Source: Vreelandella sedimenti
GTDB taxonomy: Bacteria > Pseudomonadota > Gammaproteobacteria > Pseudomonadales > Halomonadaceae
Reading direction: 5' to 3'
NCBI RefSeq assembly: GCF_013416325.1
Contig: NZ_JACCGK010000002.1
Span: 62,001 to 126,000, forward strand
DNA: 64,000 bases
Shown: in pieces, positions 1 through 7,283 of the stretch
Numbering within the stretch: position 1 is the stretch's first letter
How the letters are laid out: every line of letters begins with the position of its first letter
Made by a program: the position numbers and the translations under genes
Notes under the pieces: generated by a model
The model's database searches: none
Seen by the model: the letters and a program-made list of their open reading frames with translations, nothing else
What the model was told of the DNA's origin: nothing

Positions 1-98
1 CCATGGCGCTACGAACCAGAACACTGAATTTGCGGGTTTACCCGGCGGACTCGCCGGATGGCATGATTGGGTGCCTGTCCACCAACCGGCTTCGCTTC

Positions 99-464
99 CT
101 ACCGGCTGGCTTTCCGGCGGTCCATCGCCGCGGCAATGTCCTCTTCGTGCTCTTCGCCCCAGCCACAAAGTGGCTCCATGGCCTGCACCAGACTCCTCCC
201 GAAGGGCGTCAGCGAGTAGTCGACGCGCAGTGGGATCTCCCCATAGTCGGTTCGCTGGACGATGCCGTCGGACTCCAGCTCCTTCAACTGCTGGATCAAC
301 ATTTTGTCGCTCACGCCCCGGACGCTTCGCTTGAGCTCGCCATAACGCGTCGGGCCTTTGTTTAAAAAGAACAGAATCAAAGGCTTCCACTTCCCGGAGA
401 TCACGTGCAGCGTCGCATGCAGGCCGCAAATGAAACGTGGGTTTTCTGAGTTTTCTTTCGCCAT
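99..464 (-). CDS. HxlR-family winged-helix transcriptional regulator
   Basis: A 121-residue protein that is a single HxlR-type winged helix-turn-helix domain. It has the family's early cysteine (Cys13, in RFICGLHATL), the GKWKPLILFFL helix, and the recognition region GVSDKMLIQQLKELESDGIV followed by the wing YGEIPLRVDYSLT. HxlR proteins are small dimeric repressors or activators that often sense reactive aldehydes, quinones or redox state through that N-terminal cysteine. It is divergent from a short-chain dehydrogenase gene with a 93-bp shared promoter region, the usual arrangement for a regulator and its target. The family call is firm; the inducer is unknown. Confidence 0.9.
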   Translation of the reverse strand: MAKENSENPRFICGLHATLHVISGKWKPLILFFLNKGPTRYGELKRSVRGVSDKMLIQQLKELESDGIVQRTDYGEIPLRVDYSLTPFGRSLVQAMEPLCGWGEEHEEDIAAAMDRRKASR

Positions 465-470
465 AACGGA

Positions 471-518
471 TACTTACCAAAAGGTGCATACTTGAACATT
501 TGTAAGTAGGTATATACC
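471..518. promoter_or_regulatory. putative HxlR operator in the divergent promoter
   Basis: Between the HxlR and dehydrogenase genes lies an inverted repeat, TACTTAC (471-477) and GTAAGTA (502-508), followed at once by the perfect 10-bp palindrome GGTATATACC (509-518). Dyad sites in a shared promoter are typical for HxlR dimers. Assigning it as the operator is inference from position and symmetry; no consensus was tested. Confidence 0.35.
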
Positions 519-557
519 GTAAAAGCGAACCGAGTCAATACACACGGAGACCCAACC

Positions 558-1292
558 ATGAGCCGGCTAAACGGTAAAATCGCACTGATCACAGGCGGAG
601 CCAGCGGCATCGGCCTGGCCTCGGCCCAACGCCTCATCGACGATGGCGCCTTCGTCTTCATTGCCGGACGGCGCCAGGACGTCCTCGACAACGCGGCTGA
701 GGCACTGGGATCCAGCGCCCGGGGCGTCCAGGTGGATGTGACAAAACCAGAGGATCTCGACCGCGTCTTCGAAACGATCCAGAAAGAAAAAGGACACCTG
801 GACGTACTGGTGGCCAACGCGGGCGTCGGCGAATTCGCCAGCCTGGGACAGGTCACCGAGGAGCACTACGACTACATCTTCGACATCAACGTCAAAGGCA
901 CCCTCTTCACCATCCAGAAGGCCCTGCCCCTGATGAGGAACGGCGGCTCCATCATCCTCACCGGTTCCACGGTCGGCAGCATGGGCACCCCCGCCATGAG
1001 CATCTACAGCGCCTCCAAGGCGGCCGTCCGAAACCTGGCGCGCAGTTGGGCCCATGATCTCAGGGGCACCGGCATTCGCGTGAACGTCATGTCTCCTGGC
1101 CCGACCAAAACAGACAAGCTGATGGAACTGCTCCCATCTGAAGCCCTGAGCGAGATGAAACGGACCGTACCGCTTGAGCGTCTGGGAGATCCCCAAGAAA
1201 CCGCAGGCGCGGTCGCGTTCCTGGCGTCCGACGATAGCAGCTTTATGACAGGGAGCGAGGTGTTCGTTGACGGGGGCTACGCGCAGGTTTAG
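558..1292 (+). CDS. SDR-family NAD(P)-dependent oxidoreductase
   Basis: A classical short-chain dehydrogenase/reductase of 244 residues, the normal length. Seen in the protein: the Rossmann glycine motif TGGASGIG (12-19), NAG (87-89), catalytic Asn111, the Ser of the TGSTVG strand, and the Tyr150-x3-Lys154 pair in YSASK. It should be a soluble tetrameric enzyme that oxidises or reduces a small alcohol/carbonyl substrate. The start is supported by GGAGA upstream. It is divergent from an HxlR regulator, which probably controls it in response to a reactive carbonyl. The substrate cannot be told from sequence. Confidence 0.92.
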   Translation: MSRLNGKIALITGGASGIGLASAQRLIDDGAFVFIAGRRQDVLDNAAEALGSSARGVQVDVTKPEDLDRVFETIQKEKGHLDVLVANAGVGEFASLGQVTEEHYDYIFDINVKGTLFTIQKALPLMRNGGSIILTGSTVGSMGTPAMSIYSASKAAVRNLARSWAHDLRGTGIRVNVMSPGPTKTDKLMELLPSEALSEMKRTVPLERLGDPQETAGAVAFLASDDSSFMTGSEVFVDGGYAQV

Positions 1293-1314
1293 GGGCTAGG
1301 CGGGGAACGGGGGG

Positions 1315-1350
1315 TAATAGGGACAGGGTAACGTTTTCCTGTCTCTATTA
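1315..1350. repeat. REP-like palindromic hairpin
   Basis: TAATAGGGACAGG (1315-1327) and CCTGTCTCTATTA (1338-1350) form a 13-bp inverted repeat with one mismatch around a 10-base loop. The 'AATAGGGACAG' outer arm resembles the repetitive palindromes associated with REP-type (Y1) transposases in many gammaproteobacteria. Only this copy was noticed in the window. It lies just after the dehydrogenase gene and could also act as a transcription terminator. Confidence 0.45.
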
Positions 1351-1561
1351 TTCTTCAAACATCAAACCAGAGAGCCAATCACCAGAACAGTTCTTTGGGA
1401 ATGCCTGTCCACCGCTCTTTGCTTCGTTCATTTTTTTGTAAGTGTGTCGATTTCCTCTAGGAGATACTTCTCTTTCTTCTAAGGAGGCATATTTGTTTGT
1501 CGGTGCCCGTCACTTTTTGTTTATAATCAATCGTCGACACCGCTATTGCAAAGGCTTCCAT
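1348..1561 (-). pseudogene. possible decayed small gene with one frameshift, unknown function
   Basis: On the minus strand an ATG at 1561, preceded by AAGAGGGCGAA (a good ribosome site), opens a frame beginning MEAFAIAVSTIDYKQKV that meets a stop after about 36 codons. A second frame then continues with a coding-like stretch (KEKYLLEEIDTLTKKMNEAK) to a TAA at 1348, inside the REP-like hairpin. The span is 214 bases, which fits a roughly 70-residue gene broken by one single-base shift between the two frames. I do not recognise the protein. The evidence is the ribosome site and the plausible helical sequence only, so chance is possible. Confidence 0.25.
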
Positions 1562-1805
1562 TTCGCCCTCTTAGTCCGGTTTCGAAATGCTTAACTGATA
1601 GGCATGACACCTAATTTCCATTAGGCTACATATCCAAAATTCACGCTCCTTCTGTATTTCCCGGCACTGCCACCTTGGGTCGTTACCTGTATTACTGCTT
1701 TTCTTATCCGTCTACCGAATTCGGCTTAGCAAAGAGTGCTTAATACGGCTGGTTATCTTAGTATGGGCTCTCAACGCCAACGTTGTCAGGTAAGTAGAAT
1801 CCACT
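1562..1805. other. non-coding, probably decayed DNA
   Basis: No frame on either strand here gives a convincing protein, RNA gene or clear repeat. It sits between two apparent gene remnants and is richer in A+T than the flanking genes, which fits an eroded insertion site. Confidence 0.4.
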
Positions 1806-1982
1806 ATGGATAAGAAGGCTCTCAGTAAGCGCAATATTTGCACTCTTTTCCTTACTCCTGCGAGGACGCAGACCGGGTGCGATATGCAGATGCGGGTAGA
1901 CGTAACGTTAACGCTGGGCGGGTTAGCTGCTCAGCTATCTCAGCAATTAACTGATTGCAGGCAACAGCCATCACCTGGGTGA
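1806..1982 (+). pseudogene. remnant of type I restriction enzyme HsdR N-terminus
   Basis: An ATG at 1806 opens a 58-codon frame. Its first 38 or so residues (LSKRNICTLFLTPA followed by TQTGCD) match the start of one large HsdR family, whose members begin with S-E-R-D-I-C-T-K-F-I-T-P-A...Q-A-G-W-D. Similarity ends after about residue 38 and the frame stops at TGA 1980-1982, whereas real HsdR proteins run to roughly 800-1000 residues. No HsdM or HsdS is nearby. I read it as debris of a lost type I restriction-modification locus. The match is from memory of the family. Confidence 0.5.
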
Positions 1983-2040
1983 TGGCATCGTTGCACGGGA
2001 TGGGAATAACGCGGGATTGGAGAGAGTGGTGGTCGGCTGC

Positions 2041-2928
2041 TTACCGCTTTTCCCTCCACTTACGCGGATCAATGCGACCTTCGTACATCGGTAATTCCAG
2101 CACCGGGTCATCATCCCGAAACTGAGACCACATGCGGTTCAAGCCGGCAGTGCCGAAGATACGCACCCGCTCGACCTCATCCAGGTTGAGTACATCAGTA
2201 AGAATGCCCGGGGTAGCGCCGGACATCCTCGAGCGGATACGGCCTTCGGGGTCGACGATCAGACTCTGACCTTCCCCCGCAGGCGTGGCTGAATTAGCGC
2301 TCACCATATACACCTGGTTGAAAATAGCATTGGCCTGGACAAGGATTTGCTCCTGAGCGCGGTCGCAGGTGGTGGTGGCCACTTGGTTGATGATCACCTC
2401 CGCCCCCAGCCACGCTAGCTGACGTACCGTCTCGGGGAACCAGATGTCGTAGCAGATGGCTAGGCCGACCCGGCCTATGCCCGGCACCTCGAACACTTCA
2501 AAGCGATCTCCCGGCTGATAGGGCTCATAAGGCCGCCAGGGAAAGCACTTACGGTAGGCAGCCATTCGCTCACCTTCGGGCGAATAAACCGGCGCGGTGT
2601 TGTACAGATGCCCGTCCTCTCCCCGTTCGCATATCGTGCCGGGCAGCAGCCATACCCCCAAGTTGCGGGCGATACGTGATAAGTGCTGGTCACGGGGGCC
2701 ATCGATCGGCTCCGCAGCGGCTTCCAGTTGCTCCCTTCGCTGGTCAGGCGTACCCGTGGCACCGCATAAATAGAGCTCTGGATAAACCACCATCCTTGGC
2801 TGTTCAAAATCGGCACCGAAGTCGCTCAGATGTACCGCCAGCTCGGCCTCGAAGTCCAGCAGTTCGGAGTCAATGCCGTGCGGCCGCGAGGCTTCCTGCA
2901 CCACAAGGACAGGCAAATTTCTGGACAT
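2041..2928 (-). CDS. nitrilase-superfamily carbon-nitrogen hydrolase (amidase type)
   Basis: A 295-residue member of the nitrilase superfamily. The Glu-Lys-Cys triad is visible: Glu51 in VVYPELYLCG, Lys127 in YRKCFPW and Cys159 in AICYDIWFPE. Such enzymes hydrolyse amides, carbamoyl amines or nitriles to acid and ammonia, in the cytoplasm. The WFPE context after the cysteine is more like the amidase and carbamoylase branches than true nitrilases. The start has CGGAGA upstream. It lies 13 bp downstream of an APC permease on the same strand, so import of an amide or amino-acid derivative followed by hydrolysis is likely. The exact substrate is unknown. Confidence 0.88.
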   Translation of the reverse strand: MSRNLPVLVVQEASRPHGIDSELLDFEAELAVHLSDFGADFEQPRMVVYPELYLCGATGTPDQRREQLEAAAEPIDGPRDQHLSRIARNLGVWLLPGTICERGEDGHLYNTAPVYSPEGERMAAYRKCFPWRPYEPYQPGDRFEVFEVPGIGRVGLAICYDIWFPETVRQLAWLGAEVIINQVATTTCDRAQEQILVQANAIFNQVYMVSANSATPAGEGQSLIVDPEGRIRSRMSGATPGILTDVLNLDEVERVRIFGTAGLNRMWSQFRDDDPVLELPMYEGRIDPRKWREKR

Positions 2929-2941
2929 AGTGGATCTCCGT

Positions 2942-4318
2942 TTAAAGGGTAGCGTTTACCGAGGCGGGCGCTGACTCGGGCTCTGATTCATCAAAGGCCA
3001 CTTCCGGCGGTTCGCGACGGAAGAATCGGGTCAGGTAGGCCAACTGGGCGAGACCGATGGACAGCCAGATTAGCCCCAGAATAAAGGCGTTGATATCCAG
3101 CTTACTCATCAGCCAAAGGTTAACCAGGGCACCGATGAGTGGCACTACCATCCCTCTAATCACACCATACTGGCGCTTTGCGTCGGCGTCTTTGCTCACC
3201 AGAAAGATCACTGACAGGTTAACCATCGTGAAAGCGATGAAGGCACCGAAGTTGATGAACGAGGCGGCCGATAATACATCGAGAAACAAAGCGATGATGC
3301 CGATAGCGCCCGTTAACACGATATTGAACACCGGCGTATGGAAGCGCGAGTGCAGCGCACCGAACAGCTTAGGCGGCAGTACTGCGTCCCGCCCCATGGC
3401 AAACAGCAGCCGAGAGGCACTCGCTTGGGCGGCCAGGCCAGACGTGAACTGGGCGAGCACCATCCCGGCCAGAAAGATAGCTCCGAAGAGATCCGCACCG
3501 ATGGTCGTGGCAATTTCGAAGGCAGCGGAGTCGGCGTTTACGAAACTCCCCCCCGGGTGAACCAGTTGGGTTGTATAGCCCACCAGCACATAAATACCGC
3601 CGCCGATCAGTGCAGTCAGCATGATAGCTTTAGGAATATTGCGCTTCGGGTCGATGGTTTCTTCGGTCAGTGTGGTAACGGCATCAAAGCCAAGAAAAGA
3701 GTAAGCGGCCACCGCGGCGCCCGCAGCAATCGCGGTAAAGCCAGCCTCTTCACCCAAGAACGGCCCCAGACTAAAAAGCGCATCGCTGCCACCGGTCGCA
3801 AATACGTGACGAACCGACAGCAGCACGAAGAAAGCGATCACCAATATCTGGAACACCATCAGCAACGAGTTCACTTTGGACGCCAGCTTGATGCCGTAGA
3901 TATTCAGGAAGGTGGTGATACCAATGAAGCCCAGCAGGAATATCCAGCTTGGCACTTCAGGAAAACGCGCGTTCAAATAAGCAGCGCCGATCAACCAAAT
4001 TACCATCGGCAGGAAGAAATAATCCAGCAGCACGCTCCACCCCACCATAAATCCAACACGCGAGTCGATGGCTCTGCGTGCGTAAGTATAGGCAGACCCG
4101 GCTACCGGATAAGTACGCGCCATAATGCCGTAGCTGCATGCCGTGAATAGCATGGCAACAGTCGTGATGAGGTAAGCAGTGGGTACGGCGCCATTGCTAG
4201 TGCTGGCAATCACACCGAAAGTGCCCAGCACGATCAATGGCGTCATGTAGGCTAGGCCAAACAGCACCACGGCTTTTAGGGATAGAGTTCTTTCCAGTTT
4301 GATATTGTTATCCGTCAT
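2942..4318 (-). CDS. APC-family amino acid/amine permease
   Basis: A 458-residue membrane transporter of the amino acid-polyamine-organocation superfamily. The N-terminal half has the family signature region LSLKAVVLFGLAYMTPLIVLG and SNGAVPTAYLITTVAML, with about 12 hydrophobic spans in all. The frame is open further upstream to 4501, but the start at 4318 (MTDNNIKLERTLS) has CTGGAG in place and removes a 61-residue polar extension unlike the family. It forms an operon with the downstream nitrilase-family enzyme and is divergent from a LuxR-type regulator. It probably imports the amine or amide that the hydrolase uses. Confidence 0.88.
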   Translation of the reverse strand: MTDNNIKLERTLSLKAVVLFGLAYMTPLIVLGTFGVIASTSNGAVPTAYLITTVAMLFTACSYGIMARTYPVAGSAYTYARRAIDSRVGFMVGWSVLLDYFFLPMVIWLIGAAYLNARFPEVPSWIFLLGFIGITTFLNIYGIKLASKVNSLLMVFQILVIAFFVLLSVRHVFATGGSDALFSLGPFLGEEAGFTAIAAGAAVAAYSFLGFDAVTTLTEETIDPKRNIPKAIMLTALIGGGIYVLVGYTTQLVHPGGSFVNADSAAFEIATTIGADLFGAIFLAGMVLAQFTSGLAAQASASRLLFAMGRDAVLPPKLFGALHSRFHTPVFNIVLTGAIGIIALFLDVLSAASFINFGAFIAFTMVNLSVIFLVSKDADAKRQYGVIRGMVVPLIGALVNLWLMSKLDINAFILGLIWLSIGLAQLAYLTRFFRREPPEVAFDESEPESAPASVNATL

Positions 4319-4569
4319 GATCCATCTCCAGGAAACGTTAGAACCGACAGCGGGCAATCGCTGAGCCGTCACAAAACGAAAAGGTGGTTTATCAAGCCAG
4401 CCGCCGAGGCTAGACCAGCTTGCTACCGTTAATGATCGGCTAATAACCCTCAGTTGCTGGCGTTGCAGCTGTCCGGCTAGACTGAGTTGCTTAGTAGCCA
4501 ACCTATCTAGAACGGTATTGGCAGCTCATCGGATCGTATATAACCCTAGCGTGGTATGGATTTTCGGAT

Positions 4570-5385
4570 GTGGAAGCAGTGACTCAAAGCGAAAATGACG
4601 AGGTACTGGCCGATACCATCATGGCGTTGGGTACGCCTGCGTTGCCTCAACACTTCTCTAGATTGGTGAAACGACTCGCGGCCTTCGATAACCTAATAAT
4701 CATCGCTTATCACGGCGAACACCGACCAGCGGTACTCTATCGGGAATATACCGACCCTGTCGTTTACCTACCGATGGATAGCCAATATCTAGGGGGAGAT
4801 TACCTGCTGGATCCGTTTTACCGCGAGCACCTCAGAGCTGGTGTGCAGGGTATACGCCGATTGAGGGACGTAGCGCCCGATCACTTTCGACGCACACATT
4901 ACTATAAGAATTACTACCAGCAGACCACACTACTGGACGAGATAGCGGTTTTCGCCAATATCACCGAGCGTGAGACGATAACCGCTTGTTTCGGTAGGGA
5001 TCGCTCTAGTGGCAAACCCTTCAATAGGCATGAACTTGAAGTTCTGCAACAGTACGAAATGACCCTGAGCTCTCTACTGAAAAAGCATTGGCAAAACTAT
5101 CGCGTTGAAGGCGTGAGCAAAGCGGCACCAGCGCCTCTAGAGGAACGCCTTAGAGAAGCATTGAATCAGCAACACAGTATTCGGCTGAGTCCACGTCAAG
5201 CGGAAGTGGCCTTGTTTATTTTAAGAGGCCACTCATCTCTATCCATCAGCCTACACCTGGAGGTCAGCCTCCAGACGGTTAAGGTCTTCCGTCGCCAGCT
5301 CTATGCCAAGTGCTGCATTTCGTCCCAGGCGGAACTCTTCGCGCTACTTATGCCCCTGTTCGCTCAGCTTGCCGATCACAGATGA
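4570..5385 (+). CDS. LuxR-type transcriptional regulator
   Basis: A 271-residue protein starting at GTG. The C-terminal 65 residues are a LuxR/GerE helix-turn-helix (RLSPRQAEVALFILRGHSS, then SLQTVKVFRRQLYAK). The N-terminal 190 residues match no sensor domain I recognise and contain many aromatic residues (YRE, YYKNYYQQ), suggesting a ligand-binding fold. It has no receiver domain. It is divergent from the permease-hydrolase operon, with 251 bp between them, and most likely regulates that operon in response to its substrate. Confidence 0.85.
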   Translation: MEAVTQSENDEVLADTIMALGTPALPQHFSRLVKRLAAFDNLIIIAYHGEHRPAVLYREYTDPVVYLPMDSQYLGGDYLLDPFYREHLRAGVQGIRRLRDVAPDHFRRTHYYKNYYQQTTLLDEIAVFANITERETITACFGRDRSSGKPFNRHELEVLQQYEMTLSSLLKKHWQNYRVEGVSKAAPAPLEERLREALNQQHSIRLSPRQAEVALFILRGHSSLSISLHLEVSLQTVKVFRRQLYAKCCISSQAELFALLMPLFAQLADHR

Positions 5386-5462
5386 CGCATCGTCTTATCA
5401 GGCTTTTGAGAACTAAAGAGTTTTTGCAATTAAATAAAAAATCAGACAAATAAATTAATAAC

Positions 5463-5615
5463 TTATAGCCGCTCATCGTCAGCCGCTTGGTACGCCTGCA
5501 CCGAGCACTCAGTGAGTTCAGCCTGGGTAGTAGCGCTATCACACGTATCGACCGCGTAGGCAAAGCTGCATAAGGCCAACAACCCCATACTCGTAAAAAG
5601 TGAAGACAAACGCAT
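5463..5615 (-). pseudogene. truncated LprI-like (DUF1311) secreted protein
   Basis: A 50-codon frame too short for usual gene calling. It encodes a signal peptide (MRLSSLFTSMGLLALCSFAYA) followed by the start of an LprI/DUF1311 domain: a cysteine, TQAELTEC, then a Y-x-A-A-D motif and ERL, where the family continues as LN plus about 60 more residues with further cysteines. Here a TAA stops it at once. LprI-type proteins are periplasmic lysozyme-inhibitor relatives. The remainder of the domain is not found downstream, so this is a broken gene rather than a simple frameshift. Confidence 0.5.
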
Positions 5616-5703
5616 AATGATTGAGCCTATTACATTTGGTAAAAATATGGAAAGAGTACTGCCCCTCTATTCTAACCCCTATCTTAACAGTGCCAATAAA
5701 ACC

Positions 5704-5733
5704 AAAGCGCTGGCATGATAGCCAGCGCTTTTT
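5704..5733. terminator. bidirectional rho-independent terminator
   Basis: AAGCGCTGGC (5705-5714) and GCCAGCGCTT (5721-5730) form a perfect 10-bp stem with a 6-base loop, flanked by T-rich sequence on both strands. It lies 28 bp beyond the zinT stop and probably ends zinT transcription. Confidence 0.75.
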
Positions 5734-5760
5734 CAATCATTAAAGTATGCTTATTACTGT

Positions 5761-6441
5761 TTAGTGAGCCAGCATCTCTTCAACAATCTCTTCGCCACTT
5801 AGTTCTGAGAAGTAATAGGTTGGCCAGTTAGTCACTTCCTCTAACAGCGCTTCACGATCATCGCCCCAGTAGAGGTGGTAATGGTCTGCGTCAGTTGGGT
5901 AAATGCTGTGGTCGCTAAACTGGATATATTGGGGTAGATCGTTAGTCCCCTCGCCTTCAAGCTCGAAAATAAAACGAACACCCCGGTTGCCCACCTCGTA
6001 ATTTAAAATCTCGTAGCCATCGTACTGGTAGTCACCCGACATCTCTTCGCCGTTCGCAAAGAAGGTGATGTTGCTGCCATCGATAACGATACGCTCGACA
6101 TCCGTTTGATACCCTGTGTCGTAATACGCTTTGTACTCTTCGGCCGTCTTGTCGCCATTTTCTGCTTTATGCGCAAACACTTCGTCAAGCGTGCCATCTT
6201 GCAGGTAGGGATAAATGGACTGCCAATCGCCTTCCCAATCAGAAAGCGCACGATCCTCAACCTGCTCATCATCAAAATAGCCTGAATAGATATCTTGGTC
6301 GTGGTCGTGGTCGTGGTCGTGGGCACTATGAGTATGGTCGTGATCATGCTCATGATCGCTGGCACTAACGCCTTGAACACCCGTCAGTATCAGTGCACTC
6401 AATACAAGCGCGCTGGCGCTCTTTAGTGGCAATGCTGTCAT
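5761..6441 (-). CDS. zinT: ZinT-family periplasmic zinc-binding protein
   Basis: A 226-residue secreted protein. A signal peptide ends near VSASD. It is followed by a histidine/aspartate-rich metal-binding stretch (DHEHDHDHTH, then HDHDHDHD), then the ZinT (YodA) lipocalin-like domain with LSDWEGDWQSIYPYL near its start and DHYHLYWGDD, the conserved His-containing strand, near its end. ZinT captures zinc or cadmium in the periplasm and helps the ZnuABC importer under zinc limitation. I take the start at 6441 because GGAGAG lies upstream; the frame is open to 6513, inside a probable Zur operator. It is transcribed alone. Confidence 0.93.
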   Translation of the reverse strand: MTALPLKSASALVLSALILTGVQGVSASDHEHDHDHTHSAHDHDHDHDQDIYSGYFDDEQVEDRALSDWEGDWQSIYPYLQDGTLDEVFAHKAENGDKTAEEYKAYYDTGYQTDVERIVIDGSNITFFANGEEMSGDYQYDGYEILNYEVGNRGVRFIFELEGEGTNDLPQYIQFSDHSIYPTDADHYHLYWGDDREALLEEVTNWPTYYFSELSGEEIVEEMLAH

Positions 6442-6493
6442 ATCCGATCTCTCCTTTGTTTGCGGACTGAAGAATAATGCATCTCCCAATAAA

Positions 6494-6511
6494 GACATAT
6501 TATAACATAAC
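6494..6511. promoter_or_regulatory. putative Zur operator upstream of zinT
   Basis: GACATATTATAACATAAC (6494-6511) closely fits the gammaproteobacterial Zur palindrome GTTATGTTATAACATAAC: the right half is exact and the left half has three differences. It includes TATAAT on the minus strand and sits about 50 bp upstream of the zinT start, so Zur binding would block initiation when zinc is plentiful. The consensus is recalled from family knowledge. Confidence 0.6.
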
Positions 6512-6637
6512 ACTAATCAAACGCATTGTTATCTTGGTTTGGCGCTTCGTCCACTTTGAGCGGTGAAACATGAGGTTATTTAGCCTAGCAAGAACGGGAA
6601 TGTTCAAATGCAAATTAATATTAACAAGCACAAACGC

Positions 6638-6665
6638 ATCGGGCCCCGCCTAAGCGGGGCCCGAT
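6638..6665 (-). terminator. terminator of the cold-shock gene
   Basis: CGGGCCCCGC (6640-6649) and GCGGGGCCCG (6654-6663) form a perfect 10-bp, almost all G+C stem with a 4-base loop; two more A-T pairs extend it. It starts about 45 bp beyond the cold-shock stop codon. The T tract after it is weak. Confidence 0.65.
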
Positions 6666-6707
6666 CATCGAATCTAAACGATTCGAGAACTTAAATAATC
6701 GCTAGGA

Positions 6708-6914
6708 TTAAGAAAGCAGCTTAATGTTTGAAGCTTGAAGGCCTTTCTGACCTTGGGTAACGTCAAAAGAGACGTTAGCGCCTTCAGGCAGAGTTTTGAA
6801 GCCATCAGACTGAATTTCAGAAAAATGAGCAAAAACGTCGTCGCTGCCGTCAGACGGTGCGATGAAGCCAAAACCTTTAGAATCGTTGAACCACTTAACT
6901 GTGCCAGTTGCCAT
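6708..6914 (-). CDS. CspA-family cold-shock protein
   Basis: A 68-residue single cold-shock domain. Both RNA-binding motifs are present: KGFGFI (RNP1) and DVFAHF (RNP2, usual form VFVHF), plus the [12 protein letters not shown] start and the [14 protein letters not shown] end. Such proteins bind single-stranded RNA and DNA and loosen RNA structure. AAAGGA precedes the ATG. The gene stands alone with a leader of well over 100 bases, as usual for csp genes with a structured, temperature-sensitive 5' untranslated region. Which csp paralogue it is cannot be told. Confidence 0.95.
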   Translation of the reverse strand: MATGTVKWFNDSKGFGFIAPSDGSDDVFAHFSEIQSDGFKTLPEGANVSFDVTQGQKGLQASNIKLLS

Positions 6915-7283
6915 GATATATAATCCTTTTCGCTAGTTGCGAATTGTAGAATTCCTGGTATTACCCAGATAAATAGTGAGTAGAACAAGGAATACAATTA
7001 CAGACTACCGAAAGAATTCGAATGTTTCTGGAACCATGCTTGCTTGCTAACTTACTAACTGCGCACATCCTGTCACGTAGTCAACAGCAGGTCAAAGCCT
7101 TTATGTTTTTTTATTTTTTGCTCTGCCTTCCATAGTCGTTTAAAAACCGCGCAAATTTGCAAAAATAGCCTTAATCTTGCCAATGAGCCAGGCACTACTA
7201 ATCCGACCGTCTGGCGCGCTTTGCTTGCTCGCTAAAACCCGCTGCATTCGCGGCCTGGTGAGCATTCTGGAAGAGGTTTTAAC
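6915..7283. other. intergenic: cold-shock leader and divergent promoters
   Basis: This 369-bp stretch separates the cold-shock gene (minus) from the cation exchanger (plus). It is A+T-rich, has no coding frame worth calling, and on the minus strand must contain the cold-shock mRNA leader. No promoter matched well enough to place. AGAGG at the right-hand end is the ribosome site of the exchanger. Confidence 0.5.

Noticed and set aside
1856..2040. Open frame continuing past the nitrilase stop codon on the minus strand for about 60 codons
   Set aside because: It begins right after a normal TAA at the usual family end, matches nothing I know, and has no start signal; probably chance.
3338..4150. 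Long open frame (270 codons) on the plus strand opposite the APC permease
   Set aside because: It is a shadow of the permease, low in hydrophobic pattern and rich in Gln/His/Arg typical of antisense frames.
6290..6380. GTGGTC-type microsatellite as a separate tandem repeat
   Set aside because: It is explained by the repeated His-Asp codons of the ZinT metal-binding arm.
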